This document shows, one piece after another, positions 1-8,482 of a stretch of 23,033 bases of DNA; within the stretch, counting starts at the first letter, position 1; every line of letters starts with the position of its first letter. Location of the stretch: assembly GCA_903909905.1 (NCBI GenBank), contig CAIVXP010000022.1, positions 1-23,033 on the forward strand. The letters are read 5' to 3'. Both the position numbers and the translations under genes were made by a program. Origin of the DNA: Akkermansiaceae bacterium (GTDB lineage: Bacteria; Verrucomicrobiota; Verrucomicrobiia; Verrucomicrobiales; Akkermansiaceae). The notes under the pieces were generated by a model. The model ran no database searches, was not told the DNA's origin, and worked only from the letters and a program-made list of their open reading frames with translations.

Positions 1-1071
1 CCGGTTTCGCTGCAATGGCATGACAGGTTTTTCGGTATCCAGTTTCACCCGGAGGTGACCCATAGTCATGAGGGCTTGCGGATCCTTCACAACTTCCTGC
101 TCAACGCCAAGAACCTGCTGCCATTCCGAATCGACGACTTTAAGCGTGAGATCATCGACGGCATTCGTGAACAGGTTGGCAACAAACAGATCGTGTGCGG
201 CGTCTCCGGTGGCGTTGATAGCACGGTGCTGGCAGTCCTTTTGCATGAAGCCGGTGCCAACATCCGCGCGATTTTTGTCGATCACGGCTTGATGCGCAAA
301 GACGAGGGCGAAGAGGTTCGCAACAATTTCCACCGCATGGGCGTACCGATCGAAACGGTCGATTGCGCCGAGCGTTTCATGACCGCGCTTGATGGTGTCG
401 ATGATCCAGAGAAAAAGCGCGTGATCATCGGCAACCTGTTCATCGATGTGTTCTGGGATTCGGTCGGTGATGCTGAAATGCTTGCCCAGGGAACGCTTTA
501 TCCGGATGTCATTGAGAGTGCATCTAACGCGCGGTCGAAGGCCTCGAAGATCAAGACCCACCACAACCGCGTTGACCGCATTTTGGAATTGCAGGCGGAG
601 GGCAAGGTGCTCGAGCCGTTGGCGGAGCTCTTCAAGGATGAGGTTCGAGCGCTCGGTGCTTCCTTGGGAATCCCGCACGACATTTTGCATCGTCATCCAT
701 TTCCAGGTCCAGGGCTTGCGGTGCGTTGCCCGGGTGTGATCACCGAGGATCGTTTGCGGATCATTCGCGAGTGCGACGCCATCTTCATTGGCAAGCTCAA
801 AGAGCACGGTTGGTACGAACGTGTGTGGCAGGCCTATGCGGGCTTGATCCCGGTTAAAACCGTGGGGGTTAAGGGCGACGAGCGCAGCTACGAGTGGGCG
901 ATCTCACTGCGTGCGGTGGTGTCGGAAGATGCCATGACGGCCGACTGGGTCGAGCTTCCGCCGCAATTGCTGCGCGAGACCAGCCACCGCATTCTCAATG
1001 AAGTGAAGGGGATCAACCGTGTGCTCTACGACATCTCGACCAAGCCACCGGCGAGCATCGAGTGGGAGTGA
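1..1071 (+). CDS. guaA: GMP synthase (glutamine-hydrolysing), C-terminal part, 5' end outside the window
   Basis: Converts XMP to GMP with ATP and glutamine in the cytoplasm (last step of GMP synthesis). The frame is open from base 1 and already reads GIQFHPEVTHS, the end of the class I glutamine amidotransferase domain, so a GTG at 55 that could be mistaken for a start is internal. The ATP pyrophosphatase part follows, with the PP-loop VSGGVDSTV at about 208-236 and the dimerisation domain ending in STKPPASIEWE. 356 residues are present of a family length near 510-520, so roughly 160 residues are missing upstream. The gene stands alone at the left edge and runs into a strong terminator at 1095-1126. 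Identification is certain; the true start is not visible. Confidence 0.97.
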   Translation, partial: PVSLQWHDRFFGIQFHPEVTHSHEGLRILHNFLLNAKNLLPFRIDDFKREIIDGIREQVGNKQIVCGVSGGVDSTVLAVLLHEAGANIRAIFVDHGLMRKDEGEEVRNNFHRMGVPIETVDCAERFMTALDGVDDPEKKRVIIGNLFIDVFWDSVGDAEMLAQGTLYPDVIESASNARSKASKIKTHHNRVDRILELQAEGKVLEPLAELFKDEVRALGASLGIPHDILHRHPFPGPGLAVRCPGVITEDRLRIIRECDAIFIGKLKEHGWYERVWQAYAGLIPVKTVGVKGDERSYEWAISLRAVVSEDAMTADWVELPPQLLRETSHRILNEVKGINRVLYDISTKPPASIEWE

Positions 1072-1094
1072 TTGTTTGGATGTGGCATCACTGC

Positions 1095-1126
1095 AAAAAA
1101 GCACGACTGTGATGTCGTGCTTTTTT
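1095..1126. terminator. Bidirectional intrinsic terminator between guaA and the dedA-family gene
   Basis: A perfect 7-bp stem GCACGAC/GTCGTGC (1101-1107 with 1114-1120) closes a 6-nt loop. It is preceded by six A (1095-1100) and followed by six T (1121-1126), so it works in both orientations. It lies 24 bp after the guaA stop and about 40 bp after the stop of the minus-strand dedA-family gene, as expected between convergent units. Confidence 0.87.
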
Positions 1127-1167
1127 GTTGGTTTGAAAATTGAAGATGCTTAGCAGCACGACTTCCC

Positions 1168-1809
1168 TTATTTCTCCGGGCGTTTGTATTTCGCTCGCAG
1201 GATTTCGATCACCATGGGGAGTAGTGAGAAGGCGATGATGCCGAGGACGACGAGTTCGAAGTTTTTCTTCACGATCGGGATGTTGCCGAAAAACCATCCG
1301 GCGGGGAGGATAGTGGCGACCCAGAGGATGGCGCCGATCACATTGAAGAACATGAAGCGTTTGTAATCCATGTTGCCGGTGCCCGCGACGAAGGGGGCGA
1401 AGGTGCGAACGATGGGAACGAAGCGAGCGATGATGATGGTTTTTCCGCCGTAGCGTTGGTAGAACTCGTTGGTTTTCTCGATGTGCGAGGGCTTTACGAT
1501 GCGCGGGAAGGTGCGAAGCATCAAGCTGCCGAATTTGTTGCCGATCCAGTAGTTCACTGTGTCGCCGATGATGGCGGCGACGAGGATGATGAGGCCCGCG
1601 AGCCAGATGTTGAGGCCGGATACGGGGTCGGCTGCAACGGCACCGACGGCAAAGAGCAGCGAATCGCCGGGCAGGAAGGGGGTGACGACAAGGCCGGTTT
1701 CGCAGAAGATGATTGCAAAGAGCAACCCATAAACCAGTGGGCCATAAGCGCTGGTAAAGGTGGTGAGGTGCTCTTGGATGTGGAGGATGAAGTCGATGGC
1801 TTCTTTCAT
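1168..1809 (-). CDS. DedA family membrane protein (SNARE-associated/VTT domain)
   Basis: 213-residue polytopic inner-membrane protein. The family hallmarks are clear: an acidic re-entrant segment CETGLVVTPFLPGDSLLFA near residues 39-57, and later ARFVPIVRTFAPFVAGTGNM followed by a long C-terminal hydrophobic stretch. Some DedA relatives recycle undecaprenyl phosphate or scramble lipids across the inner membrane; which lipid this one handles cannot be told from sequence. The ATG at 1809 is chosen because it lies only 4 bp after the gpsA stop and begins right before the first family-like helix; a longer frame reaching to 2028 would run across gpsA and is not credible. It is the last gene of plsY-gpsA-dedA, which suggests a job in phospholipid or lipid-carrier handling (inference). 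Confidence 0.93.
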   Translation of the reverse strand: MKEAIDFILHIQEHLTTFTSAYGPLVYGLLFAIIFCETGLVVTPFLPGDSLLFAVGAVAADPVSGLNIWLAGLIILVAAIIGDTVNYWIGNKFGSLMLRTFPRIVKPSHIEKTNEFYQRYGGKTIIIARFVPIVRTFAPFVAGTGNMDYKRFMFFNVIGAILWVATILPAGWFFGNIPIVKKNFELVVLGIIAFSLLPMVIEILRAKYKRPEK

Positions 1810-1813
1810 GTGT

Positions 1814-2824
1814 TTAGCTGGTTTCGGGGCGTGGATCGCGGTTGAGAAGTTCGTGCATTGCGGCGGCGGCCTGCTTGTTTTCGTAGAGCACCGAATAAAC
1901 TGCGTCGAGGATGGGGGTACGGACGCCTGCCTTGCGGGCTGCATCGTGGATCGAGAGCGTGTTGGGCACGCCTTCGGCGACCATGCCAAGCGATTGAACC
2001 GCGTGTTCGAGCGACTGGCCCTTGCCAAGGGCGAGGCCGACGCGGTGGTTGCGCGAATGTTCGGAGAAGCAGGTGACGATCAAGTCGCCGACGCCGGAGA
2101 GGCCGGAGAATGTTTCGGGGTGGCCACCAAGGGTGGTGCCGAGTCGGGTCATCTCGGCAAGGGCGCGAGTGACAAGGGCGGCGACCGCGTTGTCGCCTAG
2201 GCCGAGGCCGTGGGCCATGCCGGCCGCGATCGCATAAACATTTTTTACCGCTCCGCCGAGTTCCGCACCGGCAGGATCGTTGCTGGTGTAGGAGCGGAAG
2301 TGCGGGAGGGTGAAGACTTGTTGGAGTTCGGCAGCGACTTGCGCGTCTTCCGAAGCAATCACCGCGCAGGTGACGAGTTCGTTGGCGATTTCCTCGGCGT
2401 GGTTGGGTCCAGTGAGGACAGCGATCGGGTTTTGAGGGAAAATTTCGCGGAGAATCTCGCTCATGCGTTCGCCGGTATTGCGTTCGATCCCCTTGGCGCA
2501 AGTGAGCAGCGGCACATCGTTGGAAATTCCGGCGGCTTTGAGTTTCTCCGCCTCGCTGCGAATTGCGAGTGTCGGTACGGCAAAGATGACGAGCGGATGG
2601 CCAACCGCTTCTCGGTGGTCGGTGGTGGCGCGGATGTGTTCGGCCAGCGTGATGTCGGTAAGGTATTTCGGGTTGCGGTGATCGCGGTTGATGCCCTCGG
2701 CGCAAGATGCCTCGTTGGAAACGAGGATGATCGGGCTTAGCTTCGGCGTTAGGAGTTTCGCCAGGGCGGTGCCGAGCGAGCCTGCGCCGAGGATTGCGGC
2801 CGATGTGATGGGGGCGATGGGCAT
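1814..2824 (-). CDS. gpsA: Glycerol-3-phosphate dehydrogenase [NAD(P)+]
   Basis: Makes sn-glycerol 3-phosphate from dihydroxyacetone phosphate, supplying the backbone of phospholipids in the cytoplasm. 336 residues, normal length. The Rossmann dinucleotide motif AILGAGSLGTALA lies near residues 10-22; the family usually has GSWGTALA, so Trp is replaced by Leu. Further signatures are VIFAVPT, LTCAKGIE, GPNHAEEI, the catalytic lysine region LGGAVKNVYAIAAGMA, and SGVGDLIVTCFSEHSRNHRVG. It starts 36 bp after plsY, which consumes its product, and ends 4 bp before the dedA-family start, so the three are probably co-transcribed. Confidence 0.97.
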   Translation of the reverse strand: MPIAPITSAAILGAGSLGTALAKLLTPKLSPIILVSNEASCAEGINRDHRNPKYLTDITLAEHIRATTDHREAVGHPLVIFAVPTLAIRSEAEKLKAAGISNDVPLLTCAKGIERNTGERMSEILREIFPQNPIAVLTGPNHAEEIANELVTCAVIASEDAQVAAELQQVFTLPHFRSYTSNDPAGAELGGAVKNVYAIAAGMAHGLGLGDNAVAALVTRALAEMTRLGTTLGGHPETFSGLSGVGDLIVTCFSEHSRNHRVGLALGKGQSLEHAVQSLGMVAEGVPNTLSIHDAARKAGVRTPILDAVYSVLYENKQAAAAMHELLNRDPRPETS

Positions 2825-2860
2825 GGATGCGTGGAGTGGATCGCTAATCTTTGTTTTTTG

Positions 2861-3562
2861 CTATCCTGATTTTTTTTCGAAGCGGTGTTCGGTGCCATCC
2901 ATGAGTCGGCGGAAATTTATGCGGTGTTTCCATACGGCGAGAATTGCGATGACGATGGTGAAGGCGAGGAGTGGTTTGTTCCATGTACCGTCTTGAATGC
3001 GGCCGTGGTGCCATGAACCCCAGAGCGTGAGAAAAGGCAGCGAGACTGCGGCGCCGACGCTGGCGACCGAGACATAGCGGGTGGTGATGAAGAGCAGGCC
3101 CCAGATCGCGAGGAGGATGATCACCGCGAAGGGCATCAATGCGAGCAGAACACCACCAGAGGTAGCGATGCCCTTACCGCCCTTGAAGTTCACCCACGGC
3201 GAATAGTTGTGACCGAGCACCGCGCAGAGGGCGGTGATGACATGGATGATTTGGGCCTTCATAGCCGATGCGGCAGACAATTCCATGATCCATAATTCGG
3301 GTAACCCAAGTGGGATGCCCGGTGCGCGGCCTGCGATTTGGATGAGGTTGATCGCGAGCACCACCGGAACGAAACCTTTCAGCACATCGAGCAGCAGGCA
3401 GCCGTAGCCGTATTTTTTGCCGACAACGCGAAGCACGTTGGTGGCTCCGATGTTGCCGGATCCGTGCTCGCGGATGTTGATGCCTTTGGCCTTGGAAATG
3501 ATCAACCCGAAGGGAATCGAGCCGAGCAGGAAGGCGAGAATCGGGCAGAACCAGAGTTGCAT
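2861..3562 (-). CDS. plsY: Acyl-phosphate:glycerol-3-phosphate acyltransferase PlsY
   Basis: Integral inner-membrane enzyme transferring an acyl group from acyl-phosphate to glycerol 3-phosphate, the first step of phosphatidic acid synthesis in PlsX/PlsY bacteria. Family motifs are intact: an N-terminal helix with LLGSIPFGLI, motif 1 GSGNIGATNVLRV, and motif 2 GHNYSPWVNFKGGKGIATSGG-type glycine-rich loop. 233 residues from the ATG at 3562; a TTG codon directly before it adds one residue and cannot be excluded. gpsA, which makes the acceptor substrate, follows 36 bp downstream. A secreted cyclophilin gene lies 54 bp upstream on the same strand. No plsX is in the window. Confidence 0.96.
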   Translation of the reverse strand: MQLWFCPILAFLLGSIPFGLIISKAKGINIREHGSGNIGATNVLRVVGKKYGYGCLLLDVLKGFVPVVLAINLIQIAGRAPGIPLGLPELWIMELSAASAMKAQIIHVITALCAVLGHNYSPWVNFKGGKGIATSGGVLLALMPFAVIILLAIWGLLFITTRYVSVASVGAAVSLPFLTLWGSWHHGRIQDGTWNKPLLAFTIVIAILAVWKHRINFRRLMDGTEHRFEKKSG

Positions 3563-3616
3563 CAAGGTGGGTGAGGCGGATGAATCGGGGAGTGGCTGTG
3601 CGGAGCGCGGGGTGAG

Positions 3617-4237
3617 TTACTCGAGCGTGGCGCTGACAATCGTGACAGCGGCGTTGGGCACATTTTCGGCGGGCACTTCGATGGCCTGGCCTGTGGCGGG
3701 GTGGAGCATTTTCATTTTGCCGGTACCGGTCGGCGCTGACTTGATCTTGTCGACCACATCCATGCCTTCGACGACCGATCCGAAGACCGCGTAGCCGCCG
3801 TTGTTCGGGTAGTCGAGCATCGCGTTGTTTTGCACATTGATGAAGAATTGGGCCTTCGCGCTGTTGGGGTCGTTGGTGCGCGCCATGGCGATTGTGCCGC
3901 GGGCATTTTTGAGACCGTTTTTGCCTTCGTTGGTGATGGGCTTACCGGCGGGCTTTTCGACGAGTGTGCCGTCCTTCGATTCAAAGCCACCGCCTTGGAT
4001 CATGAAGCCATTGATGACGCGGTGGAAGACCGTGCCGTCGTAGTGTTTCTTTTTCACATAATCGACGAAGTTGGCGACGGTGATCGGAGCTTTTTCTTTG
4101 TTGAGTTCGAGGACGATGTCGCCGTGATTGGTTTTGAGGCGAACCTTGGTGGTGGAGGGTTTGGCGGATTTTTCCGCATCGGCTAAAACCGTGAACGGAG
4201 CGAGCAGGGCGAGGAGAACGGTGATGGTGCGTTTCAT
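3617..4237 (-). CDS. Secreted cyclophilin-type peptidyl-prolyl cis-trans isomerase
   Basis: 206 residues. A Sec signal peptide (MKRT..., hydrophobic [11 protein letters not shown], cleavage probably after LADA near residue 21) precedes one cyclophilin domain, so it should act on proline bonds of proteins in the periplasm. Domain motifs are VANFVDYV, the catalytic arginine in [33 protein letters not shown] and [18 protein letters not shown]. The ATG at 4237 is chosen because it begins the signal peptide and has a promoter-like pair 8 nt upstream; the same frame is open to 4333 but that extension has no signal-like character. It sits between pgi (183 bp upstream) and plsY (54 bp downstream). 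Substrates are unknown. Confidence 0.95.
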   Translation of the reverse strand: MKRTITVLLALLAPFTVLADAEKSAKPSTTKVRLKTNHGDIVLELNKEKAPITVANFVDYVKKKHYDGTVFHRVINGFMIQGGGFESKDGTLVEKPAGKPITNEGKNGLKNARGTIAMARTNDPNSAKAQFFINVQNNAMLDYPNNGGYAVFGSVVEGMDVVDKIKSAPTGTGKMKMLHPATGQAIEVPAENVPNAAVTIVSATLE

Positions 4238-4245
4238 CGGGTTGA

Positions 4246-4274
4246 TTTCTAGCTGAGGCCTGAGTGCAGGACAA
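4246..4274 (-). promoter_or_regulatory. Candidate sigma70-like promoter for the cyclophilin gene
   Basis: On the minus strand TTGTCC (4274-4269), a 17-bp spacer and TAGAAA (4251-4246) precede the ATG at 4237 by 8 nt. No Shine-Dalgarno sequence fits between. The transcript would start 1-3 nt before the ATG. Supported only by consensus and spacing. The rest of the 4238-4420 gap shows no gene, hairpin-plus-T terminator or repeat that I can support. Confidence 0.42.
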
Positions 4275-4420
4275 GGAATGAGTTCCGATGCGGCTCGGTG
4301 GTTTGGAAATCTCAGGGTTGATCGCCCCCGCATGCCTGCGCCATTGGTTTTGGATAACCATGTGAGGCCCCGAGCGATGGCTAGAATTTTCTGTCGCAGT
4401 AAAGACGTGTGTCCGCCGGT

Positions 4421-5974
4421 TCAGGCCGTGAATGTATCCAGAGCCGGTCTCTCACCTAGATTTGCCTTTGCTTTGCCGTTGGCGTTGAGGTGAGTGAGGC
4501 AGTGGTGGACATCTTCCGGGTCGGCATTGATCGCGGTGGCGATTTGCTCGGCTGTTTGTGGCGCTGAGGTCAGTTTGGCGGCAACATTCTTGAGGGTTTC
4601 GAGAAAGACTCCCGCGGCCTTTTTGCCAGCTTCCACGCCGGGTTGATGGTAGGCGTTGATATTGACCAACGAGGCGTAGAACGAGACTGCGCGTTCGAAG
4701 AGTGCGATGAGCAATCCGAGTTGAAAGGGGGTGACTTCCGGGATTGAGATCGTGAGCGACTTGCGACCGGATTCGTGGAGGGCCTTTCGTGTTCCGCGCA
4801 GAAACCCCTGGAGGTAATCGGCAGATGTGGTGCTGGGTTCGACTTCGATGCTCTGGCCATCGCGGCCTTTGCGGACTTCGATGAATGTGGCAAAAAAATT
4901 GTTCACGCCGTCGCGCAATTGTTGGACATAGGCGTGTTGATCGGTGGATCCCTTGTTGCCATAGACTGCGATGCCTTGGTGTACCACCTTGCCATCGAGG
5001 TCGAGTTCTTTGCCAAGTGACTCCATGACGAGTTGCTGAAGGTATTTGGAAAACAGCACGAGTGAATCCTTGTAGGGCAGGACCACCATGTCTTTTTCTC
5101 CCTTGCCGTTGGTGGCGTGATGCCATGCGAGGGCAAGCTGCATCGAGGCGTTTGACTTCACATCAGTCTTGCGGGTTTCCGCATCCATGGCGGCAGCGCC
5201 CGCGAGCAGATCATCGATGTTGATGCCTTGAAGTGAGGCGGGCACGAGGCCGACTGTGGAGAGCAGTGAAGTTCGTCCACCAATCCAGTCTTCCATTGGA
5301 AAGGTGGTGATGAATGTGCTTTTGGTCGCGTATTGGTGGAGCTTTGAGCCGGTGCCGGTCACGGCAATCGTGTGTTTTCCAAAATTGAGTCCGGCAGCCT
5401 TCCATGCCGCTTCGGCTTCGAGCATGCCATTGCGCGTTTCGGGGGTGCCGCCGGATTTTGAAATCACCAGCACGAGCGTGTTGGCAAGGCCGGATGGTTT
5501 GAGTTTTTCGAGGACAGCGTCCATGCCCGCAGGGTCGGTGTTATCGAAGAAAAAGATCGGCAGCTTCGCGTGGTTGCCGAGGGCTTCGGCGACGAGTTGC
5601 GGGCCGAGGGCGGAGCCGCCGATGCCGATGAGGAGAAGTTGTTTGAAGGGAGAGCCGGAGGGTGTGGTAATTTCGCCCGAATGAATTTTTGAGGCGAAAT
5701 TTTTCAGCTCGGCAAGCGGCGCGGTGATTGCTTCGCGCAGTTCGGGGGTCGGCGCGAGTTCGGGGTTGCGAAGCCAATAGTGGCCGACGCGGCGATCTTC
5801 ATCGGGGTTGGCGATGGCGCCGGCTTCGAGTGCCTTCATGTCATCGAAGGCTTTGTTGATTTTCGGCATCATGTTCGCGACGAAGTCGGTCCCGATCTCC
5901 ATGAGCGAGAGGTCGAGTGAAAAGCCGAATTGCGGGTGACGGAGGATGGATTGGTTGTAGTTTTGCCAGGACAT
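4421..5974 (-). CDS. pgi: Glucose-6-phosphate isomerase
   Basis: Interconverts glucose 6-phosphate and fructose 6-phosphate in the cytoplasm (glycolysis/gluconeogenesis). 517 residues. The sugar-phosphate isomerase fold is recognised by [45 protein letters not shown] (phosphate-binding serine/threonine loop), [17 protein letters not shown], and the late [29 protein letters not shown] carrying the active-site region. It belongs to the variant with a C-terminal extension of about 80 residues ([12 protein letters not shown]... end). The start at 5974 lies 30 bp after the nadA stop, so the two are probably co-transcribed although their pathways are unrelated. Confidence 0.97.
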   Translation of the reverse strand: MSWQNYNQSILRHPQFGFSLDLSLMEIGTDFVANMMPKINKAFDDMKALEAGAIANPDEDRRVGHYWLRNPELAPTPELREAITAPLAELKNFASKIHSGEITTPSGSPFKQLLLIGIGGSALGPQLVAEALGNHAKLPIFFFDNTDPAGMDAVLEKLKPSGLANTLVLVISKSGGTPETRNGMLEAEAAWKAAGLNFGKHTIAVTGTGSKLHQYATKSTFITTFPMEDWIGGRTSLLSTVGLVPASLQGINIDDLLAGAAAMDAETRKTDVKSNASMQLALAWHHATNGKGEKDMVVLPYKDSLVLFSKYLQQLVMESLGKELDLDGKVVHQGIAVYGNKGSTDQHAYVQQLRDGVNNFFATFIEVRKGRDGQSIEVEPSTTSADYLQGFLRGTRKALHESGRKSLTISIPEVTPFQLGLLIALFERAVSFYASLVNINAYHQPGVEAGKKAAGVFLETLKNVAAKLTSAPQTAEQIATAINADPEDVHHCLTHLNANGKAKANLGERPALDTFTA

Positions 5975-6004
5975 GATGGGGCTTGGTTGTGGGTGGTTGA
6001 TAAA

Positions 6005-6940
6005 TCAGTTTTTCGACTGCTCGAGCATTCGCAGCAGCGGAGCCTCGGCGCGTTTGCGGACGGACTCCTCCATTTCGACGCGTGGGGACAGGTTGGCGAG
6101 GCAGTCGCGAAGTTTTTGCAGCGTGTTCATTTTCATGTAGCGGCAGTCGGCGCAAGCGCAGCGATCGGTGGGGCCGGGGATGAGATTTTTGTCGGGGCAT
6201 TCCTTGCGTAGGCGGTGAAGCATGCCGCTTTCGGTGACCACGATGATGTTTTTGACCGGGGCGTTTTTGCAGTAGTCGACCATTTTTTCCGTCGAACAAA
6301 CTTCATCGGCGAGGAGCCTGACCGCTTGGGTACATTCAGGGTGGGCGACCACGAGGGCATCGGGGTATTCCGATTTGATGCGTTGGATCGACTCGCGGGT
6401 GAACTCGACATGGACATAGCAATTGCCTTTCCAGAGGTCCATTTTGCGACCGGTTTGTTCCATGACCCAGGCGCCGAGATTTTCATCGGGCACGAAAAGG
6501 ATGGGTCGGTCCTTGGGAGCTTGATTGACAATTTTTACGGCGTTTCCCGAGGTGCAGATCACATCGCAGAGCGCCTTCACCGCGCCGGAGCAGTTGATGT
6601 AGGCGATGACATAGTAGTTCTTTTCCTTGTTGGCGTTGAGGAAGGCTTCGAGTTGATCGGCAGGACAAGATTGTTCGAGCGAGCATCCGGCGTCCTTGTC
6701 GGGGAGGACGACAATTTTCTCCGGGTTTACGATTTTGGCGGTTTCGGCCATGAAGTGAACGCCGCAGAATGCAATCACATCGGCGTTGGTTTCCTTGGCA
6801 TGGTAGGCGAGCCCGAGTGAGTCGCCGACGTAGTCCGCCACATCCTGAATTTCCGCCGATTGGTAGTTGTGGGCGAGGATGACCGCGTTGCGCGATTTTT
6901 TGAGGTCGAGGATTTCCTGTTTGAGATCGAGTGAGGTCAT
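6005..6940 (-). CDS. nadA: Quinolinate synthase A
   Basis: Condenses iminoaspartate with dihydroxyacetone phosphate to quinolinate in NAD synthesis, using an oxygen-sensitive [4Fe-4S] cluster. 311 residues. Recognisable segments: ILAHNYQSAEIQDVADYVGDS (residues about 21-41), FCGVHFMAETAKI (58-70), INCSGAVKALCDVICTSGNA, HPECTQAV and CACADCRYMKMNTL. By homology the cluster ligands should be C129, C203 and C266; all three are present. Its ATG overlaps the stop of the zinc-ribbon bactofilin gene by 4 nt (ATGA at 6937-6940), indicating translational coupling. nadB and nadC are not in the window. pgi follows after 30 bp. Confidence 0.97.
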   Translation of the reverse strand: MTSLDLKQEILDLKKSRNAVILAHNYQSAEIQDVADYVGDSLGLAYHAKETNADVIAFCGVHFMAETAKIVNPEKIVVLPDKDAGCSLEQSCPADQLEAFLNANKEKNYYVIAYINCSGAVKALCDVICTSGNAVKIVNQAPKDRPILFVPDENLGAWVMEQTGRKMDLWKGNCYVHVEFTRESIQRIKSEYPDALVVAHPECTQAVRLLADEVCSTEKMVDYCKNAPVKNIIVVTESGMLHRLRKECPDKNLIPGPTDRCACADCRYMKMNTLQKLRDCLANLSPRVEMEESVRKRAEAPLLRMLEQSKN

Positions 6941-7791
6941 CGGTTGGCTGGCATGCTTTGTGTTTCGTTGGCTGGGGTGGAATCACCATTGATGATTTCC
7001 ACGGTTCCGAAATGGTGAGCGCCGGATTTTACCAAGAGAGAGGTTGTGCGAACAAGTCCGTGAAATTGTGCGCGCCTTTCGAGCGATACCGTGCCGGAGC
7101 AGGTGAGTTGCCCGCGCACATGGCCGTTGATGCAGGCGGACTCCGCGATGACGGAACTGAGGAATTCCACTCGCGAGCACTTTTCCACGAGGAGTCGGCG
7201 GCAGTGGATGGGGTGGTTGAACTTCGCGTGGGATCTGATTACCAAGTCGCCGGTGCAGTGGACGGGGCAATGAACGCTGCCCATGACGGTGAGGTTGTGG
7301 CAATCGAGGCTGGCGGCGTTGAAGTTGCCGTTTTTGCGAATGGTCACGTTGCCGCAGGTTTTGATGCTGTGGTCCCAAAGCGTGTTGATTTCGTGGTCAA
7401 GCAGGCTGAGATAGCCGCAGCATTTCGGGCACTGGCTCGATTGAGCGTCGCCGGCTACCTTGAAATGGTGCTTGCAGACGGAGCAGGTGAGAAAGCGTGG
7501 TGGGGAGGGCGGATTGAGAAAATGCAGCAGAATTTCCCTAACGCTGGGTTTGGGAGGGGCTGGTACGATCGGTTCGAGTGTCTTGGCTGGTGGTTCCGGT
7601 AACTCCTCCTGCTGCGATTTTGCGATGCGTGCAGTGGTGGTTTGCCGGGCGATGCTCTTGCCATTGGTCACGCTGATGCCAGATCTGCAATTTCGGCATT
7701 GGGTCGAGACCACCATGGCCGGCTCCTGTTGGGAGTGCCCGCATTCCGTGCATTCGATGCGGATGCGATGGCGCTGAGGCTCATCGGCCAT
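6937..7791 (-). CDS. Bactofilin-like protein with two N-terminal zinc ribbons
   Basis: 284 residues in three parts. Residues 11-38 hold a CxxC...CxxC zinc ribbon (C14, C17, C32, C35). Residues 45-98 are a proline-rich linker. Residues 101-127 hold a second ribbon (C103, C106, C121, C124); both have exactly 14 residues between the knuckles. From about 140 to 265 runs a right-handed beta-helix-like repeat of the bactofilin type (GNVTIRKNGNFNAASLDCHNLTVMGSV, VIRSHAKF, INGHVRGQLTCSGTVSLERRAQFHGLV). Bactofilins form cytoskeletal filaments; the ribbons may bind a partner or nucleic acid (inference). It sits 33 bp after a canonical bactofilin gene and shares an ATGA overlap with nadA. Function unknown; the domain assignment is by pattern, and the repeat is more divergent than in its neighbour. 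Confidence 0.84.
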   Translation of the reverse strand: MADEPQRHRIRIECTECGHSQQEPAMVVSTQCRNCRSGISVTNGKSIARQTTTARIAKSQQEELPEPPAKTLEPIVPAPPKPSVREILLHFLNPPSPPRFLTCSVCKHHFKVAGDAQSSQCPKCCGYLSLLDHEINTLWDHSIKTCGNVTIRKNGNFNAASLDCHNLTVMGSVHCPVHCTGDLVIRSHAKFNHPIHCRRLLVEKCSRVEFLSSVIAESACINGHVRGQLTCSGTVSLERRAQFHGLVRTTSLLVKSGAHHFGTVEIINGDSTPANETQSMPANR

Positions 7792-7824
7792 TGCGTCTGG
7801 TGCGGGTGTTGGGGGATCTCAAGT

Positions 7825-8412
7825 TCAGGAAATGGTGCCGGCGAGGGTACCTTGTTTAGGTGTCTCACTGGTGGCGGGGACGGTTTTCGGTGCGGCTGGG
7901 GCCGTGGCTTGGGCGGCGCCTTGGGCAGGCGTGCCAACGGTGGATTTGCCCACGAAGATTGCGCCGGCTTCAATCGAAAGGGTTTTGGCTTTGATGTCAC
8001 CAACCACTTCCGCGCTCGCTTTCAATTCCACGCGTTCGCTGGCGGTGAGGTTGCCGTGAACTTTGCCGTAGACGATGATAGTAGCCGTGCTGATCTCCGC
8101 CTTGATGCGGGCGTTTTCACCAATGGTGAGATTTCCATCAGAGGAGATGTTGCCTTCGATTTTTCCATCGATCACGAGGTCATTGGTGAATTTCACCGAG
8201 CCTTTGATTTCGACATCGGACGAGAGCACATTTCGCGATGCTTGGGGCGAGTTGCTGCGTGGGCTTGCCGATTGTGAGCCATAGGTGGAGGACTGCGAGG
8301 TAAAGGATGCGGATGCGATGGGGGTGGTTGATTCGCTTGGGCGACTATCCGCATTCGGGGGGGTGGAGCGGGTAGATTCTCCCTGATCTTGGCCGATGAC
8401 TTTTTTGAACAT
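7825..8412 (-). CDS. Bactofilin (polymer-forming cytoskeletal protein)
   Basis: 195 residues. A Ser/Thr/Pro-rich disordered head (about 1-62), a central bactofilin beta-helix (about 63-155) and an Ala/Pro/Thr-rich tail. The core is typical: VEIKGSVKFTNDLVIDGKIEGNI, LTIGENARIKAEISTATIIVYGKVHGNL, ERVELKASAEVVGDIKAKTLSIEAGAIFVGK. Bactofilins polymerise without nucleotide into filaments, often at the inner face of the membrane, and can shape cells or position cell-wall enzymes. It lies between a membrane-anchored TPR protein gene (70 bp upstream) and the zinc-ribbon bactofilin (33 bp downstream), so the three may act together at the envelope (inference). No peptidase or wall-enzyme gene adjoins it. 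Confidence 0.93.
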   Translation of the reverse strand: MFKKVIGQDQGESTRSTPPNADSRPSESTTPIASASFTSQSSTYGSQSASPRSNSPQASRNVLSSDVEIKGSVKFTNDLVIDGKIEGNISSDGNLTIGENARIKAEISTATIIVYGKVHGNLTASERVELKASAEVVGDIKAKTLSIEAGAIFVGKSTVGTPAQGAAQATAPAAPKTVPATSETPKQGTLAGTIS

Positions 8413-8482
8413 GTGATGAGGTGGTTGGAGTGAAGGTTGATAAACGACCCGACTATGTTGGAGGAGGCGATTTTCTCCAGTC

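Noticed and set aside
55..57. GTG at 55 as the start of a short PP-loop ATPase gene.
   Set aside because: The frame is open upstream to base 1 and encodes the end of the GuaA amidotransferase domain, so this is an internal codon of guaA.
1100..1161. AGCACGAC occurring both in the guaA terminator stem and near the dedA-family stop.
   Set aside because: Only 8 bp and one of the copies belongs to a hairpin; no sign of an attachment site or mobile element.
1810..2028. A longer N-terminus for the DedA-family protein.
   Set aside because: It would overlap gpsA by over 200 bp and adds a basic, non-membrane stretch; the ATG at 1809 fits the family length.
2210..2740. A 176-codon plus-strand frame.
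   Set aside because: Antisense to gpsA; no motif or start signal.
6215..7602. Two long plus-strand open frames (6215-6820 and 6931-7602).
   Set aside because: Antisense to nadA and the zinc-ribbon bactofilin, whose domain motifs are clear; no motif in the shadow frames.
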